Positions 58,939 through 64,000 of a stretch of 64,000 nucleotides of DNA are shown here, piece by piece. This stretch comes from Gnetum montanum (taxonomy: Eukaryota; Streptophyta; Gnetopsida; Gnetales; Gnetaceae). The notes under the pieces were generated by a model. It had not been told where the DNA came from, searched no databases, and was given only the letters and a program-made list of their open reading frames with translations. Position numbers and translations under genes: made by a program. The first letter of the stretch is position 1. Each line of letters opens with the position of its first letter. The stretch is taken from contig MNCI01003697.1 of the NCBI GenBank assembly GCA_015680685.1, positions 174,345-238,344 on the forward strand, given 5' to 3'.

Positions 58939-58943
58939 TGAGT

Positions 58944-59869
58944 TGCGAGGTACCCCTACACTCAACCATAAAAAATGAGCGTAGCACGCACAATCTGGTC
59001 GAACTCCGCAGACTAAATGCCTAAACGCCCCATGTAACACTTGGGGTTAATCATTCATTGTCTTCCCAGACTTAATTATTGTTGTCATGGTGTATGGTTA
59101 AGGAAGTCCGAGGTATATGATTTTTAAGGTCTTTTATGGTTTTTCTCCTATGCTATCAAGGTGAAGGGTTGAGAGAGCTAAATAAATCTAACTAAGGACT
59201 AAGTCTAAATTAACTAGCGTCAGCATCTGTTCCCACTTACCATACACACCCTGAACTATGCAACTATGGCTACCAAATGCTAATTATTACTGTGATCACC
59301 ACACGTAATAGATGTGCTCAAAGTGGTCATATTGAGGCACTTAACTAGCCTAAATGTGATGAGCAGCTGATTCCTTGACTAGCCGTACACATCCGTAGAT
59401 GCTCGTAATCAAGTCATACTCATCTTGCATTCTAGGAGTTGAGGGTAAGAGAGACTAATCATGATGAGCAGTCGATTCCTTGATTAGCCGTACACATTCA
59501 TCAATGCTTGTAATCAAGTCATACTCATGTCGTGCTAATGCAGGTAATAAATAACAGGTAAGAAATAACAAGTAATAAATCCTATTCCATGCATTGCAAG
59601 GTTTATTCACAAAGCTCACCTATATTTCCCTACACAACTTGCATTCAGCTACAAAGCTGCTCGAATAAAGATCCGTTCACTTGGGGACTCCTACTGTGGG
59701 CACATGGAAAATATTATATCTCTGGAGTGATCAAACTACTAGAGTTTCCCTACTTTTAGCCTAGGATGGTAAATGAGGGGAGTGCTACCTCTTATTTATA
59801 GATTTGGCGACGGACCGCGATATCGTGTATGCAATATCGTAGAGGACAATGCAATATCGTGTCTCATCA
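58944..59869 (-). repeat. 3' LTR of element F (926 bp)
   Basis: On the minus strand it begins TGATGAGACACGATATTG and ends TATGGTTGAGTGTAGGGGTA then CCTCGCA, matching the LTR of A (TATGGTTGAGCATAGGGATA). TCTATAAATAAGAGG near 59800 is a likely TATA box. A direct repeat of about 67 bp recurs at 105-bp offset (59358 and 59463). GCAATATCGT occurs two to three times near 59830-59862. Confidence 0.85.
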
Positions 59870-61740
59870 TACCTCCATGATTGAATGAAAACTCGTCCTC
59901 AAGTTCCTTACAATAATATCAAGTAGATATGGAATTATTGAGGAGAATGAAACTAATGGGATGACATGTGAATGGATCATCATTACAAGACTTAACACAA
60001 CTGGTGTTCATGACAACAAGGGTGAACACCTTATTACAATGACATCAGGCCTTAGTTGGCAGCTTGAGAAAGAGAGAGAGAAAGAAGTGTTGCTGCTGCC
60101 AATGCCAAAATTGCACCTTTGTTGTCCATCCATAAGCATGTCATTGATCTTGATCCTTACATAGCTATTTCAACACTGCTCCATTCCAAGTGTTTGCTTC
60201 ATATCCAATCCATTATTGCATGGTTTCCATCTGCACACACAACACAATCTTAATTAGCAAGGGTAAATGAATCTCAATGCAGTTGATACCTTGTTGTGGT
60301 GTAAGTTTATTGGCTAGGTTGTGATATGGCTGATATGGATTTGGGAATATGAATTGATGACTACTGAAGGTGTAGGGGTTAGGAAGAAAATAAAAATTTT
60401 TGGGGCTAGGAGAAAATTGAAAAAATTAGGCCCCGTACCCCCATGACTAATCGCGAACCTCCGATAGCATTAGAATGGAGAAAGAAAAGGAGTAAGAAAG
60501 ATAGATAAAAAGGGACAACTATGGCATCGATGAAATGGATGTCAAGATGGAAATGAAAAAAACAAAATTAATTGCAAAATGTTAAGGAAAAGAATTTAAC
60601 TAAGGTTCCAAATAGGAATGTTAGTGGATCATCCCCAAAGTAGGCTTATGCCCTTAATGCCCTGACAAACCCACATTCAAAGAGTCCGTAGGCCCTGGGA
60701 ATGTCATTTGGAACAAGAGTTAAAGTCTTTAACCACAAGAATTTACCAAAAAGAAAACAATGCATCAACCAAAATATATACACGAATGATACAACCGGCA
60801 ATGAGGTGAACAATGGAGAGAAGGATGGAGAGAAGAGAATGGAATAGAATCCCAAGAACAAGGTGGTGTACAACCCCTTGTGTGTTCAATGATTAATGTG
60901 ACTTGGCAAATAACATTCCAACTTTGGCCTCAAACCAACCACATCTAGTGACTTCACATCAATGAATTTGGTTAAACTATCCACATGAAGTAACAAGAAT
61001 GCATCCTCCAAGAGCCACCACCATTTCGACGAAACAAAGGAGGGAATAGGAAGCGAGAAGGGCCTTAGTTAGAGGGAACACTTTTGGTTCCATAACTAGT
61101 GCTTGTAGCCTAAATATTTATTCTTCTAAGGGGTGTGCTTTGAATTCTCACTTTCTTTGGTTTTTTTTATGCATAAGAACCACACCATGCAAAGACTTTT
61201 TATTTTTATCATCTCAGCTTCCGATAGTTGGGTAACATCGAAATGGTAGAAAACTCAAGAAGAAACATTCAAGCATCCAAGAGAATGACCAACACAAAAG
61301 CATCAAGTTCCCTTAAAGTCACACCCTTTTCAATCCTTGAGTCTTTTCTTAGTTTGAGAAATACCCAATCACTGATTCATTTAAGTTCTTATTAAGAGGG
61401 AACTGTACATTTCCAAGCCGAGAGAGACCATAGAAACTAGTGGATGGATGGATGAAGTGAACTCATTACCTATCATATCAAAAGAAACATACCTTAGTAT
61501 CAACATTGTGACTTAAAGGTAAAAACCAAACATTAGCAATCAATATGAAAATAGTTCATACCATCATTACAAACACTTATTATGGGACAAACTTACATGG
61601 TGGAACACACACACACACAAAAGTTGGAAAAGTATAACGATGTTGTAAAACAAAAACTAGAAAAGTTAAAGAAATTTGTAAAACAAAAATGTGTAAAATA
61701 AAAATCGAAAAAGAAGTGAGGGCCCCATATGATTAGCATA
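59870..61740 (-). other. 3' untranslated zone of element F
   Basis: No domain. Shares landmarks with the equivalent zone of A (for example the GGTGTGCTTTGAATT / CACACCCCTTAGGC area near 61130 versus 26700). An AC dinucleotide run lies near 61606-61619. Confidence 0.65.
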
Positions 61741-62290
61741 GGTGGCCATCTCCCCCATAACTGAGCTATAAGGGAGAGATCCGCAATGATGAGTGCCTGT
61801 TTGAATTTCTAAGAAGTGTCCAACTTCTTCCAATTGATGATCTTAGATTAAGGGGTGGAATTTGGTGATGCTCATATTCCAATGTGTCTATGCCTTCATT
61901 GTTGGCATGGGTTTCCTCAATTCATTCCATGCACATTTTTTTGCTCCTTCGAGTAGCTATCAACCACGGGGTGTCTATTACTACTTGGGTGGTTGCTACA
62001 TACAGGCATCCTTGTTTCAAAGTTTCATGGGCACACCTGTTACATGGAGGCATTTCCTCCATATCATCACCCGATGAATCATTGTATGTGATGCATGGAA
62101 CTTTCCTCTTCTCGATCTTTCGAAAAATGTTTATCTTAGAGATTTCCAAGGAAAGATTATGGATCCTAAGGCATGCTTCTACTGTACTAAGCCATGCCCT
62201 TCCCATTATAATNGGAAGGTGGCCCACCTTGATCCAATCAGTTACAGTATGTGTTAACATAACTGTATGTGTTACACTCTATTAGACTAA
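61741..62290 (-). pseudogene. Protease remnant of element F (catalytic part missing)
   Basis: The minus strand reads TVTDWIKVGHL near 62235, then directly IIMGRAWLSTVEACLRIHNL near 62205 and LEISKINIFRKIEKRKVPCI. In element A about 100 codons holding the active-site loop separate GHLP from IIMGRA. The single ambiguous base at 62213 falls at this junction. The frame then stays open for about 110 codons (62260-61922) and degenerates before 61740. Confidence 0.75.
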
Positions 62291-64000
62291 AGGTTTCTCC
62301 AAAGTGTTAGATGGTGATCGAGGAGTGTACATGGGCCCAACCACTTGTTGTTGTGAGAGTTTGTTTGGGCTTTTGGTTCTAAAGTAAGATCTTCTCTTTT
62401 TACAGTTATCAGAACTAGTAGCAGATTGAATATTTACAGCTCTCGTAGTGTGATGTTGCTATGGTTGAGGAGGAAGTTCCCCTTACATTGTTGGAGTAGG
62501 AGGTGTTATGGGAACTACATTTAGTCATGGAGGTGCAAATGGATTAGGAGGATGGTGTGGATATGGAGTGTCTCCTGGAGGAGAAGGAGTCCTTCTGAAG
62601 TACTCCCGAACTTGGTAGTGACAGTTGGGGGTTGTGTGACTCATAGATTCACTTGGAGAAATTGGCTGCTACACATAATATCCATAAGGGTTAGGCTGCC
62701 AGTAAGGGTACTGATGTTTCAGCAATGGCATCCTCCATGACTGTGGGTATTGCCACTACTGATGTTGTTTGATGGGCTGTGGTGAACTTCCACTTGGATA
62801 ATACATTAGTCGTTGGTGGAACTGCCTTGGGTTACCTTGTGGACAAGGCAACCTTCAGGGTGTTTGCCATTGGTTGAGTCTTGGATTAAGCGCATACACC
62901 CCAGACTCCTATAGATGTGAGATGATGGGGCAACATCCCTTTGGATGGTCATAATGGTAGATCTCACATCCATCATCATCTTCTGTGTCAGAGTCCATAG
63001 CCACATCAGAGTTAGTGATTTTCCCCTTACCCTTGTTATGTGTAGGGCTTAAATCTCTCTAATTTTTCTTACCTTTGTCACTACTTTGTTCTACCTTATA
63101 CTCTTCTACAATTTTTAAGAAAATTTTAATTTTAGAGTCTAAGGAACTCCATATTTCATCTACCTTAGCCACTATTTATGTTGTGAGTTTTTGAAGTGGC
63201 AAGGTCTTTTTGTTCACCAACTCTTCGAGTGGTGACTCATCCTCTTCATCACAAAACTTCACTCCCTTCTTTCGAAGGGAGGGATCGTGGTTGTACTCTT
63301 CTGCACTTTCCCTTTTGCATAGCTCACCTTCTTCTTTTGCTACTTGCTTCAACAAGCTATGTACTTCATGGGCTCTAAGTTGTGAGAGTCTCCCTTGGTC
63401 ATAAGTTCCAAGGGTTCTTCTAGTTTCATGCCTTAGCCCATCCACGATGTGGCAAAGTTGATCCCACTGAGCGTACCCATGGCTTGGGAAATGATGTAAC
63501 AATGTGTAGTAGCATGCCATGGCAGCATCCAAGGGTTCATGTGTACCTTGCTTCCAGCCTTGGATCTACTTACAAAAATTGGACACTCTAGAGTATGTTT
63601 GATACTTTTCGTTGAAGAGTTTTAGCATCGTACTCCACCTCCTAATGGTTTCCGGTTCTAAGGACCGGTACCAACTCTCTGCTTCTTTGGTGAGTGTCCT
63701 TGGGAACAACTTAAGTTTTTACCACTCATTTTCTATATTCTGCAAGGCACAATCATCGTGGAATGCCAATAAATGATTTTGCGGATTAGCATTATATCCC
63801 CCTTCAAATCGTGGGATGTTGTTCATATCTAATCATTTGATCTGACTATCCTTTAAATGCCTTGTGGGAATCCTAACTACCTTCGTTATGTCAAGCATAC
63901 TTTAGGTTACGAGTAGGGGCTCATCATGATCATCTCTTTCATGGCGCCTATGATATCTACGTTGTTTCCTACTCTCCCTACGTCCTTGCCCTTATCCTCT
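62290..64000 (-). pseudogene. gag of element F (partly open, truncated by window edge)
   Basis: Reading from the right edge: a basic RKQRRYHRRHERDDHDEPLL region, VVRIPTRHLKDSQIK, MNNIPRFEGGYNANPQNHLL near 63800, KLFPRTLTKEAESWYRSLEP near 63690 and an uninterrupted 118-codon run 63532-63176 (LDAAMACYY side, YAQWDQLCHIVDGLRHETRR, LSQLRAHEVHSLLKQVAKEE). Then comes GCEIYHYDHPKGCCPIIS near 62930 (Cys/His motif) and a Pro/Tyr-rich tail. It parallels gag of A throughout but with far fewer stops in the capsid part. Confidence 0.85.

Larger units (their letters stand above)
51217..58943 (+). mobile_element. Element E: Tat-lineage element with antisense gene, cut by element F
   Basis: Plus-strand 5' LTR (51217-52570), primer-binding site, leader, gag, a protease that has lost its core, minisatellite, then the antisense coding region. 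It ends at the LTR of element F (58944). RT-INT of E are not in the window; they may lie beyond F. Its gag and antisense gene are homologous to those of B, while its LTR belongs with the LTR of D. Confidence 0.85.
58944..64000 (-). mobile_element. Element F: gag-only relative of element A, runs off right edge
   Basis: Minus strand. Its 3' LTR (58944-59869) starts TGATGAGACACGATATTGC, like TGATGAACT of element A, and the sequence before it (GGACGAGTTTTCATTCAATC, then ATGGAGGTA) parallels that before the 3' LTR of A. Gag fills about 64000-62300. A shortened protease follows, and near 61740 the sequence passes directly into the 3' untranslated zone (GTTATGGGGGAGATGGCC, compare TCATGGGGGAGATGG at 25974 in A). 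All of RT, RNase H and INT, about 2.9 kb in A, is absent. Such gag-only elements are known as TR-GAG types. Confidence 0.85.

Noticed and set aside
1-64000. Host protein gene, tRNA or rRNA
   Set aside because: No open frame or spliced set with a known host domain and no tRNA or rRNA signature noticed; most coding-like blocks fit retroelement domains, and the exception is the antisense region inside Tat elements.

Overview
The window looks like intergenic DNA from a large, repeat-rich seed-plant genome. It is AT-rich, and essentially every recognisable stretch belongs to an LTR retrotransposon. I found no intact host gene, rRNA, tRNA or CRISPR array. The elements are old: reading frames are broken mainly by nonsense codons of the CAG/CAA/CGA-to-stop or TGG-to-TGA type, as expected after long cytosine methylation and deamination. 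A gymnosperm is plausible from this pattern, but that is inference.

Layout. (1) 1-2640, minus: a chromovirus-like Ty3/gypsy fragment (RT, protease, gag) running off the left edge. (2) Element C, minus, about 2843-41186: a Ty3/gypsy element with ~1.65 kb LTRs and a partly deleted body (ORF1-like, gag, protease, RNase H remnant). Its left LTR is cut in three by later insertions. (3) Element A, plus, 3801-28852, sits in that LTR with target duplication GGCTT; it keeps gag, PR, RT, RNase H and INT. (4) Element B, plus, 4629-19477, sits inside the 5' LTR of A with target duplication AAGAT/AAGAC; it is a Tat-lineage element with two RNase H domains. (5) Element X, 29073-30193, a solo-LTR-like insert, is a second insertion in C's left LTR (duplication TATAG). 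(6) A Ty1/copia element, 30198-34328, lies at the edge of X (duplication ATATA). (7) 41187-42184 is unassigned. (8) Element D, minus, 42185-47480: Tat-lineage pol plus its 3' LTR. (9) 48200-51190: a diverged tandem array with a period near 187 bp. (10) Element E, plus, 51217-58943: Tat-lineage LTR, gag, damaged protease and an antisense gene. (11) Element F, minus, from 58944 past the right edge: a relative of A that keeps gag but has lost the protease core and all of RT-RNase H-INT.

The most interesting signal is an antisense, intron-bearing coding region in the Tat-lineage elements, between protease and reverse transcriptase. It is seen in B (10228-11776, minus) and in diverged but clearly homologous form in E (55843 to about 58938, minus). 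It ends in an acidic tail, and its last intron is at the same place in both copies. In B it is bracketed by ~29-30 bp minisatellites that recur at the module boundaries of B, D and E. I do not recognise the protein. Extra ORFs, some antisense, are known in angiosperm Tat elements (for example maize Grande), usually downstream of pol; the position here is what makes it notable.

Domain calls come from reading translated motifs by eye. Element edges supported by target duplications are reliable to a few bases; domain edges are approximate.
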